Shown piece after piece: positions 28,162-39,439 of a DNA stretch of 64,000 nucleotides; positions within the stretch are counted from its first letter, which is position 1, and each line of letters starts with the position of its first letter. The position numbers were made by a program, and so were the translations under genes. Location: the NCBI GenBank assembly GCA_947503575.1, contig CANNDZ010000001.1, positions 1,426,001 to 1,490,000 of the forward strand, in the 5' to 3' direction. The notes below the pieces were generated by a model. It ran no database searches and was not told where the DNA came from. It worked only from the letters and a program-made list of their open reading frames with translations. Source of the DNA: an uncultured Kordiimonas sp. Its GTDB lineage: Bacteria; Pseudomonadota; Alphaproteobacteria; Sphingomonadales; Kordiimonadaceae.

Positions 28162-28695
28162 TTAAACTGAGTTGCCCCAGACTGACAAACCGAACATTCT
28201 TGCGACTTTTCCGTTATCATCAGCCAATGGCATAACAACAAAACTGCCGTTTTTCACACAGACATCATTTTTCAAATATTCGCAGTATAGAAAATGGGCT
28301 TTTCGTGTACTCCAGGCGAGCTTGGTTATATCAAATCCACTGCCAGCGCCCGCATGCGACATCTGAGACAAACGTTTTCGCGTTCCTTCTTTACCATAGT
28401 GGTCCCTGTTGGCCGTGCCAAATAGCCGGAATTGGAAATCAACATCGCCGGTGTCGTTGTCTTCAGCAGTTTCTTCAATGACGTCGAGAATATACATCAG
28501 GGGCAGTTCGGCTGGCTCGAACAAGCCAGGTTTTATATGGCTGTAATGTGGAACATCCCCCGGCAGGGCCTTCCATGTTTCATAGAGCTTAACAGGCCCC
28601 GCAAACGACGGCAGCAAAGTCACCTCTTCATAGGAAAGAACTTTTGACGTTTCTCTAAGTTGATCCTCTACTACCGATTGATGGTCTTTGATCAT
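28162..28695 (-). CDS. PAS_5-type single-domain protein (copy 3)
   Basis: 177 residues. Family pattern: KLYETWKALPG, LPLMYILDVIEE, VDFQFRLFGTANRDHYGKEGTRKRLSQ and the closing GSFVVMPLADDNGKVARMFGLSVWG. Upstream gene of a tandem PAS_5 pair; tldD lies further upstream on the same strand, 57 bases from its start. Function unknown; a stand-alone ligand or redox sensor that works through a partner is an inference. Confidence 0.77.
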   Translation of the reverse strand: MIKDHQSVVEDQLRETSKVLSYEEVTLLPSFAGPVKLYETWKALPGDVPHYSHIKPGLFEPAELPLMYILDVIEETAEDNDTGDVDFQFRLFGTANRDHYGKEGTRKRLSQMSHAGAGSGFDITKLAWSTRKAHFLYCEYLKNDVCVKNGSFVVMPLADDNGKVARMFGLSVWGNSV

Positions 28696-28752
28696 GGATA
28701 TCCAAGCCTTCTTTTACTAAGGCGACCCCCTAAAATAGTATCAATAACATTG

Positions 28753-30186
28753 TTACCCAGCGGTTCCACCAACTGTCAGTCCGTCAACACGCAGGGTTGG
28801 TTGCCCGACGCCTGCAGGCACGGTCTGACCGCCCTTGCCACATGTTCCTACACCATTATCCAGTTTCAGGTCATTACCAATCATGGACACCCGTTTTAGA
28901 ACGTCAGGCCCATTACCGATTAGTGTCGCACCTTTAACCGGTGCATCTATCTTGCCGTTTTTGATCAGATACGCTTCGGTACAGCTGAACACGAATTTAC
29001 CGGACGTGATATCTACCTGACCGCCCCCGAAATTGACGGCATAAAGCCCGTCATCAACGCTTGCCAAAATCTCTGCAGGGTCTTTGTCGCCAGCAAGCAT
29101 AAATGTATTGGTCATTCGTGGCATTGGGGAATGCGCAAAGCTCTGGCGCCGTCCATTTCCTGTTGGTGCCACGCCCATGAGCCGGGCATTGAGGCGATCC
29201 TGCATGTAGCCCTTTAGAATACCGTCTTCTATCAGCACTGTGCGTTCAGTTGGTGTTCCTTCGTCATCGATGGTCAATGAACCACGCTTGGCGTCTAATG
29301 TGCCGTCATCAACGACAGTAATGCCTTTCGCGGCAACCTGTTCACCCATCAAGCCAGCAAATGCAGACGTTTTTTTGCGGTTGAAGTCACCTTCCAGGCC
29401 GTGTCCAACTGCTTCATGCAATAGCACGCCAGGCCAACCTGGGCCCAACACCACGGTCATTTCACCGGCCGGTGCCTCAACACTTTGTAAATTAACATCC
29501 GCTTGTCGAATGGCTTCCTGAACCTGCGCTTGCCAGGCATCTTCGTCAAAAAGAAAATCATAGGATTGTCGACCACCTTGTCCATCATATCCCATTTCCT
29601 GCCGGTCGCCTTCTCCCATCACAACCGATATGTTTAGGCGAACAAGCGGACGAACATCTCGTACACGGTGACCATCTGCACGGATAATTTCAACAGATTG
29701 CCAGCTCCCTAGAATCGACGCACTGACTTGCCTGATCCGTTCATCCTGTGCTCGGGTGTAGGCGTCAATATCTTGCAACAGTGCGACCTTTTTATCGAAG
29801 TCGACGCCTAACAGCGGGTTTTCGGGCGCATAAAGCTGTCGGTTTGTGCGTGCAGGGCCTGCGCTCATAGTGCCAGGGTTGCCAGTTCTAATTGCCCCTA
29901 CGGTTTTGCCTGCCCGTTTGATCGAGTCATGGGATAGCTCGTTTGAGTGCGCGTAGCCGGTACTTTCACCTGATACCGCCCTAATGCCAAATCCTTGGCT
30001 CGAATCAAAGCTGGCCCCCTTTAGTCGCCCATCGTCAAACGTAAACGATTCCGATTGCGTCGATTCCAGATACAATTCGCCGTCGTCCATCTCATGCAAG
30101 GTGTCTTCAACAAGACCTATTGTTTTTGCTTCGTCGAGATCGGTGTCTGTAAAGAAAAAGTTCAGACTGGGGCTGGATTCGGACAT
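28753..30186 (-). CDS. tldD: Metallopeptidase TldD
   Basis: 477-residue subunit of the TldD/TldE zinc protease that trims peptides such as modified microcin precursors. The HExxxH motif is H257-EAVG-H262 within LLHEAVGHGLEGD, and GGGQVDITSGKFVFSCTEAYLI near the end is typical. The partner TldE is not in the window. It diverges from the cox operon, a common alphaproteobacterial arrangement. Confidence 0.95.
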   Translation of the reverse strand: MSESSPSLNFFFTDTDLDEAKTIGLVEDTLHEMDDGELYLESTQSESFTFDDGRLKGASFDSSQGFGIRAVSGESTGYAHSNELSHDSIKRAGKTVGAIRTGNPGTMSAGPARTNRQLYAPENPLLGVDFDKKVALLQDIDAYTRAQDERIRQVSASILGSWQSVEIIRADGHRVRDVRPLVRLNISVVMGEGDRQEMGYDGQGGRQSYDFLFDEDAWQAQVQEAIRQADVNLQSVEAPAGEMTVVLGPGWPGVLLHEAVGHGLEGDFNRKKTSAFAGLMGEQVAAKGITVVDDGTLDAKRGSLTIDDEGTPTERTVLIEDGILKGYMQDRLNARLMGVAPTGNGRRQSFAHSPMPRMTNTFMLAGDKDPAEILASVDDGLYAVNFGGGQVDITSGKFVFSCTEAYLIKNGKIDAPVKGATLIGNGPDVLKRVSMIGNDLKLDNGVGTCGKGGQTVPAGVGQPTLRVDGLTVGGTAG

Positions 30187-30581
30187 GGATGGTACTCCGG
30201 GAACTATTGCAAAACTTGTTCTGCATCATTTTGTTGCGGCCAAATGCCACACAACGATCAGTGCAATTACCAGTACATTGGGCGCAGATGCTTGAAAACT
30301 CAAGTGTTTGTGCAGGAAAATCCGAGTTAAGTTAACCTTTGCTCAATAAAATCTGCGCAAAGGTGTCACATTGGCTTGAGCCTGTAGTTTCCTCTGGTAT
30401 AAGAGGCACCAAATTTACAAAGGTGTTCGCGGCCTTCGGTTGTTCTGGTAGCTGACTGTTCGTCTATCAGGTCACGAAAAACCGCAAATATCACATGTTT
30501 CCGGCCTTGATGCTGGTTCTGCGTGAAAGCCGGGACATTCCAGATCCTCCATTGGGGTCAGATAAAAGGGAAAGCAACGTT
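30187..30581. other. Divergent tldD/coxB control region
   Basis: A 395-base gap without a convincing gene. It must hold both promoters; one candidate for coxB is listed separately. The stretch just upstream of coxB has an open frame that would add 29 residues before the signal peptide, which I do not accept. Confidence 0.7.
30376..30403 (+). promoter_or_regulatory. Candidate sigma-70 promoter of the cox operon
   Basis: TTGAGC (30376-30381) and TATAAG (30398-30403) are spaced 16 bases apart, about 180 bases before the coxB start. Pattern only; no start site is known. Confidence 0.45.
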
Positions 30582-31478
30582 ATGACTGTAAAAAGGCTGA
30601 CTGCTGGTTTCATTTCAACTGTGTTCGCGTGGTTGGGTGTAGCGACTAGTGCTCTGGCTCAGTCCACCGTTGGCGGCGCGCCAACGGATAAAGGTCTGTG
30701 GCTGCAAGATGCAGCAAGTGAACAAGCGCAAAAAATTAGTGACTTCAATGAATTGCTTTTGTGGATCATTGCGGCAATTACTGTTTTCGTTTTTGTGCTG
30801 ATGTTTTACGTTATGTGGCGGTTCCGCGAGAAAGCGAACCCGACACCTTCCAAGGTGACACATAATACAGCTCTTGAAGTTATTTGGACTGCGGCGCCGG
30901 TCCTAATCCTTATCGGTATAGGGGTTATATCACTTCCGTTGCTTTACTGGCAGGACCAGATACCGGAAACCGATATGGCAATTCATGTCACGGGCAACCA
31001 GTGGAACTGGACCTATAATTACCCTGATTACGGCGATATTGAACTTACAGCAAACGTGGTGCCGGACGCGACCTTCACCAATGCATCTGCACGCGCTGCG
31101 GCAGAGGAAGAGCTGTCCAGTTTTCTTGGCTGGCCCGCGAAACTGAACGCGCGTCTGCTTGATACCGATTACCGCGTTGTCTTGCCTGTGAACACGCGAG
31201 TTAAGGTGCAATTGACTGCGTCTGACGTTTTGCACGCATGGACAGTACCTGCCTTCGGTGTGAAGCTAGACGCCGTTCCTGGACGTTTGAATGAAACATG
31301 GTTTGAAGCCAACAAGACTGGTGTTTTTTACGGTCAGTGTTCTGAGCTGTGCGGCAAGGACCACGCGTTCATGCCGATAGCAGTGGAAGTTGTAACCAAA
31401 GAAGAATTTGCCCGCTGGGTTGAGTTGCAAGGCGGTACAATTACCGCTGAAAACAACCCAACCTCGCTTGGTCGATAA
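30582..31478 (+). CDS. coxB: Cytochrome c oxidase subunit II
   Basis: 298 aa, aa3-type oxidase subunit with signal peptide (cleavage after ALA near residue 26), two transmembrane helices and a periplasmic CuA domain. Copper ligands lie in GQCSELCGKDHAFMPI (two Cys, His, Met), plus the upstream His in VLHAWTVPAFG. ATG 30582 follows AGGGAAA. First gene of the cox operon. Confidence 0.96.
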   Translation: MTVKRLTAGFISTVFAWLGVATSALAQSTVGGAPTDKGLWLQDAASEQAQKISDFNELLLWIIAAITVFVFVLMFYVMWRFREKANPTPSKVTHNTALEVIWTAAPVLILIGIGVISLPLLYWQDQIPETDMAIHVTGNQWNWTYNYPDYGDIELTANVVPDATFTNASARAAAEEELSSFLGWPAKLNARLLDTDYRVVLPVNTRVKVQLTASDVLHAWTVPAFGVKLDAVPGRLNETWFEANKTGVFYGQCSELCGKDHAFMPIAVEVVTKEEFARWVELQGGTITAENNPTSLGR

Positions 31479-31486
31479 GAAGTTAA

Positions 31487-33106
<1,620 letters not shown>

Positions 33107-33120
33107 GCAATAAAGCAAAA

Positions 33121-33140
33121 GTGGCCGGTTCGCCGGCCAC
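33121..33140 (+). other. Hairpin between coxA and ctaB
   Basis: Perfect 8-bp stem GTGGCCGG/CCGGCCAC with a TTCG loop. No T-run follows, so it is more likely an mRNA-stability or partial-attenuation element inside the operon than a full terminator. Confidence 0.6.
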
Positions 33141-33161
33141 GATATTTACCAGGAACAGCAT

Positions 33162-34091
33162 GTGACTGACACCGTAACACCCGTTGATCAAAACTCGGCG
33201 AGCTATCAGCAAGCTTACCGAGCTATGCCTGAAGCGCGAGATTTTATTGCGCTGATGAAACCGCGCGTTATGTCGCTGGTGGTTTTTACGGCTTTTGTTG
33301 GCATGCTGGCCGCACCGGGGGATATGAACCCCATTTTGGCTCTGGCTGCTATTGTGTTGATAGCCGTTGGCGCCGGTGCGTCTGGTGCACTAAACATGTG
33401 GTATGATGCCGATATTGACGTCGAGATGAAAAGAACGGCGTCCCGGCCTGTGCCGGCCGGCAACGTGTCGCCAGGTGATGCGTTAGGTTTTGGTGTGGTG
33501 CTGTCCGTGGCTTCAGTGGTTCTGCTGGGTCTTGTCGCCAACGTTACGTCGGCCGCCCTGCTGGCCTTAACCATATTCTTTTACGCTGCAGTGTATACCA
33601 TGTGGCTCAAACGGCGCACCCCGCAGAATATTGTTATTGGTGGGGCTGCAGGGGCGTTCCCCCCTATGATTGGGTGGGCTGCCGTGACCGACAGTGTCAC
33701 CATGGAATCAATTGTACTGTTCGGGATCATCTTTTTGTGGACACCGCCGCATTTCTGGGCTTTGTCGCTGATGATCAAAAAAGACTATGAAAAAGTCAGC
33801 GTACCGATGCTACCCGTTGTTGCCGGAGTTGAAGAAACCCGAAAACAAATATTGCTCTATAGCCTGCTTGTTGTTCCGTGCGGTATCGCACCATATTTCA
33901 TGGGTTTCGCCGGAATTTTTTACGGCGTTATTTCTGCGGCGCTGGGAACTATTTTTCTAGTCTATGCGTTTTACGTTTGGCGCGGCCATGAGAAGGCAGA
34001 CCGGAAACTGTTTTTGTTTTCCATTCTGTATCTGTTTGGCGTTTTTGCTGCGCTTGGCTTGGAGCGCATTGCAATGGGAATGATTACCTGA
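33162..34091 (+). CDS. ctaB: Protoheme IX farnesyltransferase (heme O synthase)
   Basis: 309-residue UbiA-fold membrane enzyme that makes heme O from heme B. Motifs: [17 protein letters not shown] near the N-terminus, [25 protein letters not shown] (first aspartate motif) and [28 protein letters not shown]. The GTG at 33162 follows AGGAAC; the overlapping ATG would hit a stop at once. Its TGA overlaps the next ATG. Confidence 0.95.
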   Translation: MTDTVTPVDQNSASYQQAYRAMPEARDFIALMKPRVMSLVVFTAFVGMLAAPGDMNPILALAAIVLIAVGAGASGALNMWYDADIDVEMKRTASRPVPAGNVSPGDALGFGVVLSVASVVLLGLVANVTSAALLALTIFFYAAVYTMWLKRRTPQNIVIGGAAGAFPPMIGWAAVTDSVTMESIVLFGIIFLWTPPHFWALSLMIKKDYEKVSVPMLPVVAGVEETRKQILLYSLLVVPCGIAPYFMGFAGIFYGVISAALGTIFLVYAFYVWRGHEKADRKLFLFSILYLFGVFAALGLERIAMGMIT

Positions 34092-34240
34092 TGGATATTG
34101 AGCAGCCCAAAACTCAGCTTGATGCTGAAGCCATTGAGCGGATAAAAAAACGCAACAAGTTTGTTGGCTTGTCGCTCGCTGTTTTTGTCGTCGCGCTGGG
34201 CGTGATTAGCTACTTCAGAATCAAGGGTCTTACCCCGTGA
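34091..34240 (+). CDS. Small cox-operon membrane protein (CoxF position)
   Basis: A 49-residue protein with a charged N-terminus ([20 protein letters not shown]), one transmembrane helix (FVGLSLAVFVVALGVISYF) and a short tail. Its ATG overlaps the ctaB stop and its TGA overlaps the GTG of ctaG, so it is translated within the operon. Alphaproteobacterial cox operons often carry a small ORF here, named CoxF in some species. A role in oxidase assembly is inferred only from position. Confidence 0.8.
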   Translation: MDIEQPKTQLDAEAIERIKKRNKFVGLSLAVFVVALGVISYFRIKGLTP

Positions 34241-34797
34241 CAGACGTCGTACTAAAAAACCGTCGAATGGCAGGTATGGTTGCGGGTGTCGTGGTTGGCA
34301 TGGTGGGCCTTGCCTATGCATCCGTTCCACTTTACGACCTGTTTTGTAAAGTGACTGGCTATGGCGGTACGACACAGCGTGCTGAAATGGTTAGTGGTCA
34401 GGCGACGGACCGTGACATCAAAGTGCGGTTTGCTGCTAACGTCCACCGTGATATGCCGTGGGATTTTAAACCCCAGCAAGTGTCGCAAAAGTTGAAGGTT
34501 GGCGAGCAAGGCCTTGCCTACTTTGAGGCGCATAACCCTACGAACAAAAGAATTATTGGTACAGCTACATATAATGTAGCACCTCACAAGGCGGGAACAT
34601 ATTTCGCTAAAATCGATTGCTTTTGCTTTACCGAGCAAGTCTTGGAGCCCGGCGAAAGTGTTGTTATGCCAGTGGTATATTTTATCGATCCCTTGATCGA
34701 GGAAGACCGCAATCTGAATGAAGTTACGGAAGTAACCTTGTCCTATACGTTTTTTGTCATGGATGACGAAGACGCTGAAACATTAACGGGTCGATGA
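34237..34797 (+). CDS. ctaG: Cytochrome c oxidase assembly protein CtaG/Cox11
   Basis: 186-residue copper chaperone that delivers CuB to subunit I. One N-terminal membrane anchor (MVAGVVVGMVGLAYASVPLYDLFC) and the copper cysteines in KIDCFCFTEQ are diagnostic. PLYDLFCKVTGYGGTTQ is the conserved start of the domain. GTG 34237 overlaps the small upstream gene by four bases. Confidence 0.96.
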   Translation: MTDVVLKNRRMAGMVAGVVVGMVGLAYASVPLYDLFCKVTGYGGTTQRAEMVSGQATDRDIKVRFAANVHRDMPWDFKPQQVSQKLKVGEQGLAYFEAHNPTNKRIIGTATYNVAPHKAGTYFAKIDCFCFTEQVLEPGESVVMPVVYFIDPLIEEDRNLNEVTEVTLSYTFFVMDDEDAETLTGR

Positions 34798-34850
34798 CCC
34801 AGAAACACTGAAGCGACCGGAGGGGCCGGCGCTTTGTTGAGGAGGAATTT

Positions 34851-35702
34851 ATGGCAGGCGAAGTGAAACACGACTACCATCTAGTGGACCCTAGCCCATG
34901 GCCCGCAGTTGGTTCATTCGCTATTCTGGTGATGTTGATTGGCGCGGTTTTCTACATGAAACCGGACGCTTTGCTGTTTGGTATTGAAGGCGAAAGCTGG
35001 GCGCACTGGGGCTTTGGTGCCGGTTTTGCGTTGTTGATCTACACAGTCTTTGCCTGGTGGAAAGACGTAGTGAAAGAGGCCGAGAGCGGCGACCACACGC
35101 CTGTTGTTGGCATCGGTCTGCGCTACGGCATGATCCTGTTTATTGCTTCTGAGGTTATGTTCTTTGTTGCGTGGTTTTGGGCGTTTTTCAATGCTTCACT
35201 GTATCCGATTATGCCGACCACGGCCGGAACTTTCTGGGATGTGATTGGCAACGAAGCTGTTTGGCCACCCGTTGGCATTGAAACGTTTGATCCCTGGCAC
35301 CTCCCGTTTATCAATACTCTTATTCTTTTGCTGTCTGGAACCACGGTTACATGGGCACACCATGCTGTGTTGCATGACGACAGGGAAGGCCTGAAATCTG
35401 GTTTGTGGCTTACAGTATTGTTGGGTGCGGCCTTCACGATGGTTCAGGCTTATGAGTATGGGCACGCGGCGTTCGGTTTCTCTGGCAGCATTTACGGCGC
35501 CACTTTCTTTATGGCAACTGGCTTCCATGGGTTCCATGTTCTGGTTGGCACCATCTTCTTGGCGGTGTGTTTGGGCAGGGTCTATAAAGGCCACTTTAAG
35601 CCAGACCATCACTTTGGTCTGGAGGCCGCGGCCTGGTACTGGCACTTCGTTGACGTTGTATGGTTGTTCCTGTTTGTTGCCGTTTATATCTGGGGCGGCT
35701 AA
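34851..35702 (+). CDS. coxC: Cytochrome c oxidase subunit III
   Basis: 283-residue membrane subunit with seven helices ([13 protein letters not shown] start, [65 protein letters not shown]). AGGAGG gives a strong ribosome site. DUF983, often found after this gene, is absent. A terminator follows, so the assembly operon ends here. Confidence 0.97.
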   Translation: MAGEVKHDYHLVDPSPWPAVGSFAILVMLIGAVFYMKPDALLFGIEGESWAHWGFGAGFALLIYTVFAWWKDVVKEAESGDHTPVVGIGLRYGMILFIASEVMFFVAWFWAFFNASLYPIMPTTAGTFWDVIGNEAVWPPVGIETFDPWHLPFINTLILLLSGTTVTWAHHAVLHDDREGLKSGLWLTVLLGAAFTMVQAYEYGHAAFGFSGSIYGATFFMATGFHGFHVLVGTIFLAVCLGRVYKGHFKPDHHFGLEAAAWYWHFVDVVWLFLFVAVYIWGG

Positions 35703-35737
35703 GCCGGAATGGTGAAGGGCTAATCTGAGAGATTAGG

Positions 35738-35764
35738 AACCGATCGGCTCAGCCGGTCGGTTTC
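35738..35764 (+). terminator. Terminator after coxC
   Basis: 11-bp stem AACCGATCGGC/GCCGGTCGGTT with one wobble pair, TCA loop and a short T-rich tail. It separates coxC from SURF1. Confidence 0.7.
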
Positions 35765-35890
35765 GCTTATTGTTTGTAGTCGTTCTGGATAGCAGTATGG
35801 AAATGCGGCAGATTTTTAGCTCTCCATTCATTGCGCTGCAGTGTCGCTTTCGTGCTCATAAAAGTCGATTGTATTCGGGTGGACGTCTTG

Positions 35891-36598
35891 ATGACTAACA
35901 CGCGTTTTAAACCCGGACTAACTCTCACCGTAGCCGTGGGTCTGGCTTTTGTAATCCTACTTGGTCTTGGTACATGGCAGGCTCAGAAAATAGGTCCGAA
36001 AACTGAGTTGATCGAAAGCATAAATGCCGGATTGTCCGCGGAGCCGATAGAATTATCAGTGCATGTGGACGACCCTGCAGCTTTGGCTTATCGGCGTGTT
36101 GTGTTTGAAGGTGATGCGATTGATGTCGCGCCTCTCAGGTTGTTTGGCACCAATCTGGATGGTCGACCAGGATACTATTTATACAAACCTGTAGTGCGGG
36201 ATTTTGGTCGCGCTGTATTTGTCAATTTTGGCTGGATACCCATGGAACTGGCCGATGAACCCGTGTTGCCTGTTGGGCCCGTAACACTATCTGGTGTCTT
36301 GGTCCCAAGCGCCACCCCTGGCAGCTTTTCTGTTACAAATGATTTGGCAAAAAGGGATTGGTTCACAGCCGATGTATTCGAAATGGGGCAATATTTTGGC
36401 TATGGGGCTAAAGATCATTATCATTTTCGTATTTTCGCGGATGCAATAGAGACAGAAGGTCGATACCCGCTTGGTGGCCAGCTTCGTGTAGATATTCCCA
36501 ATGACCATCTGGAATATATGCTGACTTGGTACGGCATTGCGTTGGCGCTGCTGGGAGTTTATATCGCTTATGGTTTCAGGAAAGCGCGCGATTCCTAG
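35891..36598 (+). CDS. SURF1-family oxidase assembly protein
   Basis: 235 aa. Two terminal transmembrane helices flank a periplasmic domain. Signatures: LGLGTWQAQK near residues 25-34, FNFGWIP-type motif VFVNFGWIPMEL and closing helix NDHLEYMLTWYGIALALLGVYI. It aids heme A insertion or stability of subunit I. ATG 35891 is used; an upstream in-frame extension is not needed. It lies after the cox operon and before thrC. Confidence 0.92.
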   Translation: MTNTRFKPGLTLTVAVGLAFVILLGLGTWQAQKIGPKTELIESINAGLSAEPIELSVHVDDPAALAYRRVVFEGDAIDVAPLRLFGTNLDGRPGYYLYKPVVRDFGRAVFVNFGWIPMELADEPVLPVGPVTLSGVLVPSATPGSFSVTNDLAKRDWFTADVFEMGQYFGYGAKDHYHFRIFADAIETEGRYPLGGQLRVDIPNDHLEYMLTWYGIALALLGVYIAYGFRKARDS

Positions 36599-36692
36599 CG
36601 GAACAAAGTGTGCGCTTGCATCTCGGTTACTTGAAACGTAAGACAGTCGAGCAATTGCTTGCGCAATAATCAGTTAGTTGAGTGATATAATC

Positions 36693-38090
36693 GTGAAATA
36701 TGTTTCTACGCGCGGCCAAGCCGAAACCCTCGATTTTGAAGGCGCTACCCTTGCAGGATTGGCGCGTGACGGCGGGCTTTATGTACCCGACAGTATTCCA
36801 GCTTTATCTTCCGACGTGATACGGGCCATGAGAGGCCAGTCCTATGCGGATGTGGCTTTCACGGTCATTCAGCCTTTTGTTGGCGGCGTTATCGACGATA
36901 GCGTTTTAAAGGCTATGATTGAGGAAACATACAGCGAAACAGTTTTCCGACATGCGGCTGTAGCCCCGCTTGTCCAGCTCGGTTCTAATGATTGGCTATT
37001 AGAACTGTTTCATGGCCCGACACTAGCTTTCAAAGACTTTGCATTGCAGTTGCTTGGGCGGTTTTTTGATCACTTTATTGCCAAACGAGGCAAAACGCTG
37101 ACTATTCTGGGGGCTACGTCAGGCGATACGGGATCTGCGGCCATCGAAGCTTGCCGGGGCCGTAATAACATCACCATATATATGCTGCACCCAAAAGACC
37201 GCGTTTCTGACGTGCAGCGGCGCCAGATGACAACGATTTTGGAGCCGAACGTTGTCAATGTTGCGATTGACGGCACGTTTGATGACTGTCAGGCGCTGGT
37301 GAAGGCTAGCTTCAATGATCTTGCCTTTCGCGACGAAGTTGGCTTGACCGCAGTAAATTCGATAAATTGGGCGCGGGTTATGGCCCAAATTGTCTATTAT
37401 TTTACATCCGCAGTCGCCCTGGGCGCCCCAGATCGTAAAATTTCCTACAGCGTGCCTACGGGAAATTTTGGCGATATTTATGCAGGATATCTTGCACGAG
37501 CCATGGGCCTGCCGATTGAGCGCCTTGTTATTGCAACCAATAGCAATGACATCCTCGCCCGAACCTTGCAAACTGGACTCTACGCGCGAGGAGATGTGCA
37601 TGCAACTATTTCTCCTAGCATGGATATTCAGGTTTCCAGTAATTTTGAACGAATGATGTTTGATTTGAGTGAACGAAAAGGTGCAGTCATCAACGCTTAC
37701 ATGCAGGACTTTGCCGCGCACGGCCAGATACAACTTTCTGCAACCGAACTTGAAAAAGCACGCAGCATTTTCCTAGCGCAACAAGTTGACGATGCGACAA
37801 CCAAAACAGTTATGGCTCAACTCTGTGCAAAAAATGGCTATATCGCTGACCCGCATACCGCAGTGGGCCTGAAGGCTGCGCAAGCTTTGCCATACGGCCA
37901 AGCCGCGCGGGTGACTTTGTCAACAGCTCACCCCGTCAAATTTGGCGCGGCGGTTCAGGATGCTACGGGTGTGGCCCCACAACTTCCTACCCATTTGCAA
38001 GACTTGTATGAACGTGAGGAGCGGTTCATGAACTTGCCAAACTCTTGCGACGACTTGAAAGCACTGGTTGCAGGTAGGGCATCTGCATGA
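36693..38090 (+). CDS. thrC: Threonine synthase
   Basis: PLP enzyme (465 aa) that converts O-phosphohomoserine to threonine. The PLP lysine is in LFHGPTLAFKDFALQ, and GATSGDTGSAAIEACRG and SVPTGNFGDIYAGYLA bind the cofactor. I choose the GTG at 36693 (MKYVSTRGQA) because that is the usual family start; a TTG five codons upstream is possible. Its stop overlaps the M16 peptidase start by four bases. Confidence 0.95.
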   Translation: MKYVSTRGQAETLDFEGATLAGLARDGGLYVPDSIPALSSDVIRAMRGQSYADVAFTVIQPFVGGVIDDSVLKAMIEETYSETVFRHAAVAPLVQLGSNDWLLELFHGPTLAFKDFALQLLGRFFDHFIAKRGKTLTILGATSGDTGSAAIEACRGRNNITIYMLHPKDRVSDVQRRQMTTILEPNVVNVAIDGTFDDCQALVKASFNDLAFRDEVGLTAVNSINWARVMAQIVYYFTSAVALGAPDRKISYSVPTGNFGDIYAGYLARAMGLPIERLVIATNSNDILARTLQTGLYARGDVHATISPSMDIQVSSNFERMMFDLSERKGAVINAYMQDFAAHGQIQLSATELEKARSIFLAQQVDDATTKTVMAQLCAKNGYIADPHTAVGLKAAQALPYGQAARVTLSTAHPVKFGAAVQDATGVAPQLPTHLQDLYEREERFMNLPNSCDDLKALVAGRASA

Positions 38091-39331
38091 GTGTTGAAGT
38101 TACCCGTCTTGATAATGGCTTACGTGTTGTCAGCGAAAGCCGCAAAACTGTGGAAACAGTCGCGGTAGGCGTATGGGTAGATGTTGGTGCACGGTACGAA
38201 ACACTAGAGCAGAACGGTCTAACTCATTGCCTGGAACACATGTTGTTTAAGGGTACAAAATCACGTTCCGCAAGAGACATTGCTTTTGCCATTGAGGCTG
38301 CTGGCGGGCATATGAACGCTTTTACGTCGCGGGATAACACCACCTATTATGCCCGTGTTTTGAAGCAAGACTTGCAGCTGGCGGTTGACCTTCTGGCCGA
38401 TCTGGTGCTGAACAGTGTTTGCGATGCGAACGAGCTGGAGCGCGAAAAAGACGTAATTTTACAAGAAATTGGACAGACCTACGACACTCCGGACGATATT
38501 GTTTTTGACAACTTGCAAAGTGTTGCTTTCAAAAATCAGCCCATTGGCCGAACAATTCTAGGTAATGCAGAAACCGTCAAGGGGTTTACCAGGTCACGCT
38601 TGTTAGACTTTCTTCAAACGCATTATTTGGCAGGTAATATTGTTGTATCTGCTGTCGGAAACCTAGACCACGATGTATTGGTGGATACTGTGCAATCCAA
38701 GTTCGCGGGTATACAAACCGGAAGTCGTGAAACGCCCGAAGTTGCAAGCTATGTTGGCGGGGTACATATAGAGGACAGGCAGCTTGAGCAGCTTCATTTA
38801 ACATTTGGCTGGCCTGGTGTTTCCTATCATGACGACAGGTATTACGCACATCAGCTTTATTCCACCATTCTTGGAGGAGGTATGTCATCCCGGCTGTTTC
38901 AAGAAGTACGCGAACATCGTGGGCTGGCATATTCTGTCTATAGCTTCAGCAGTAGCCATGCAGAGACGGGCTTGTTTGGTATTTATGCTGGCACAAGCCC
39001 CGGGCAGGCGCAGGAATTAGTCTCTGTTCTGGAAACAGAAATGGATGCCTTAACCACGGGTCCCGGCGATGAGGAATTTCATATTGCACGCGCTCAGTTA
39101 AAGGCTGGTCTATTGATGGCGTTGGAGGCGACAACATCCCGTATGGAGCAACTTGGCCGTCAGATGTTAGTGTTTGATCGCATAATCCCTGTCGCGGAAA
39201 TGATTGCAAACGTTGACGCCGTTGACCCTCGTGACGTAGCAGATGTCGCATCCGAAATTTCGGCAAGTGCCGCCAAGTCCCTGGCTGCTGTCGGTGAAAA
39301 ATCGGCAATTGAACAGCTACTATCCCAGTAA
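38087..39331 (+). CDS. M16 peptidase, processing-peptidase-like
   Basis: 414-residue single-copy M16 peptidase of the type found with thrC in alphaproteobacteria and close to the mitochondrial processing peptidase beta subunit. Zinc motif H47-C-L-E50-H51 in GLTHCLEHMLFKGT; the third ligand is in ELEREKDVILQEIGQ. The glycine-rich loop LGGGMSSRLFQEVREHRGLAYSVYSF is intact. Translationally coupled to thrC (ATGA). Cytoplasmic: no signal peptide. Confidence 0.94.
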   Translation: MSVEVTRLDNGLRVVSESRKTVETVAVGVWVDVGARYETLEQNGLTHCLEHMLFKGTKSRSARDIAFAIEAAGGHMNAFTSRDNTTYYARVLKQDLQLAVDLLADLVLNSVCDANELEREKDVILQEIGQTYDTPDDIVFDNLQSVAFKNQPIGRTILGNAETVKGFTRSRLLDFLQTHYLAGNIVVSAVGNLDHDVLVDTVQSKFAGIQTGSRETPEVASYVGGVHIEDRQLEQLHLTFGWPGVSYHDDRYYAHQLYSTILGGGMSSRLFQEVREHRGLAYSVYSFSSSHAETGLFGIYAGTSPGQAQELVSVLETEMDALTTGPGDEEFHIARAQLKAGLLMALEATTSRMEQLGRQMLVFDRIIPVAEMIANVDAVDPRDVADVASEISASAAKSLAAVGEKSAIEQLLSQ

Positions 39332-39439
39332 AATTTTCGTTTACCTGAACACTGTTGAGTAACTGGATTTCCCAGTTGGTTGATGAAACCGTCGCAAAGT
39401 GGTAACAATCCCGCTGACGGGGTAATTGGGTGACAAATT

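Noticed and set aside
30495-30581. Longer N-terminus for coxB
   Set aside because: The 29 extra residues precede a normal signal peptide, while AGGGAAA is placed properly before ATG 30582.
35703-35890. DUF983 gene after coxC
   Set aside because: The gap contains a terminator and no frame of suitable length.
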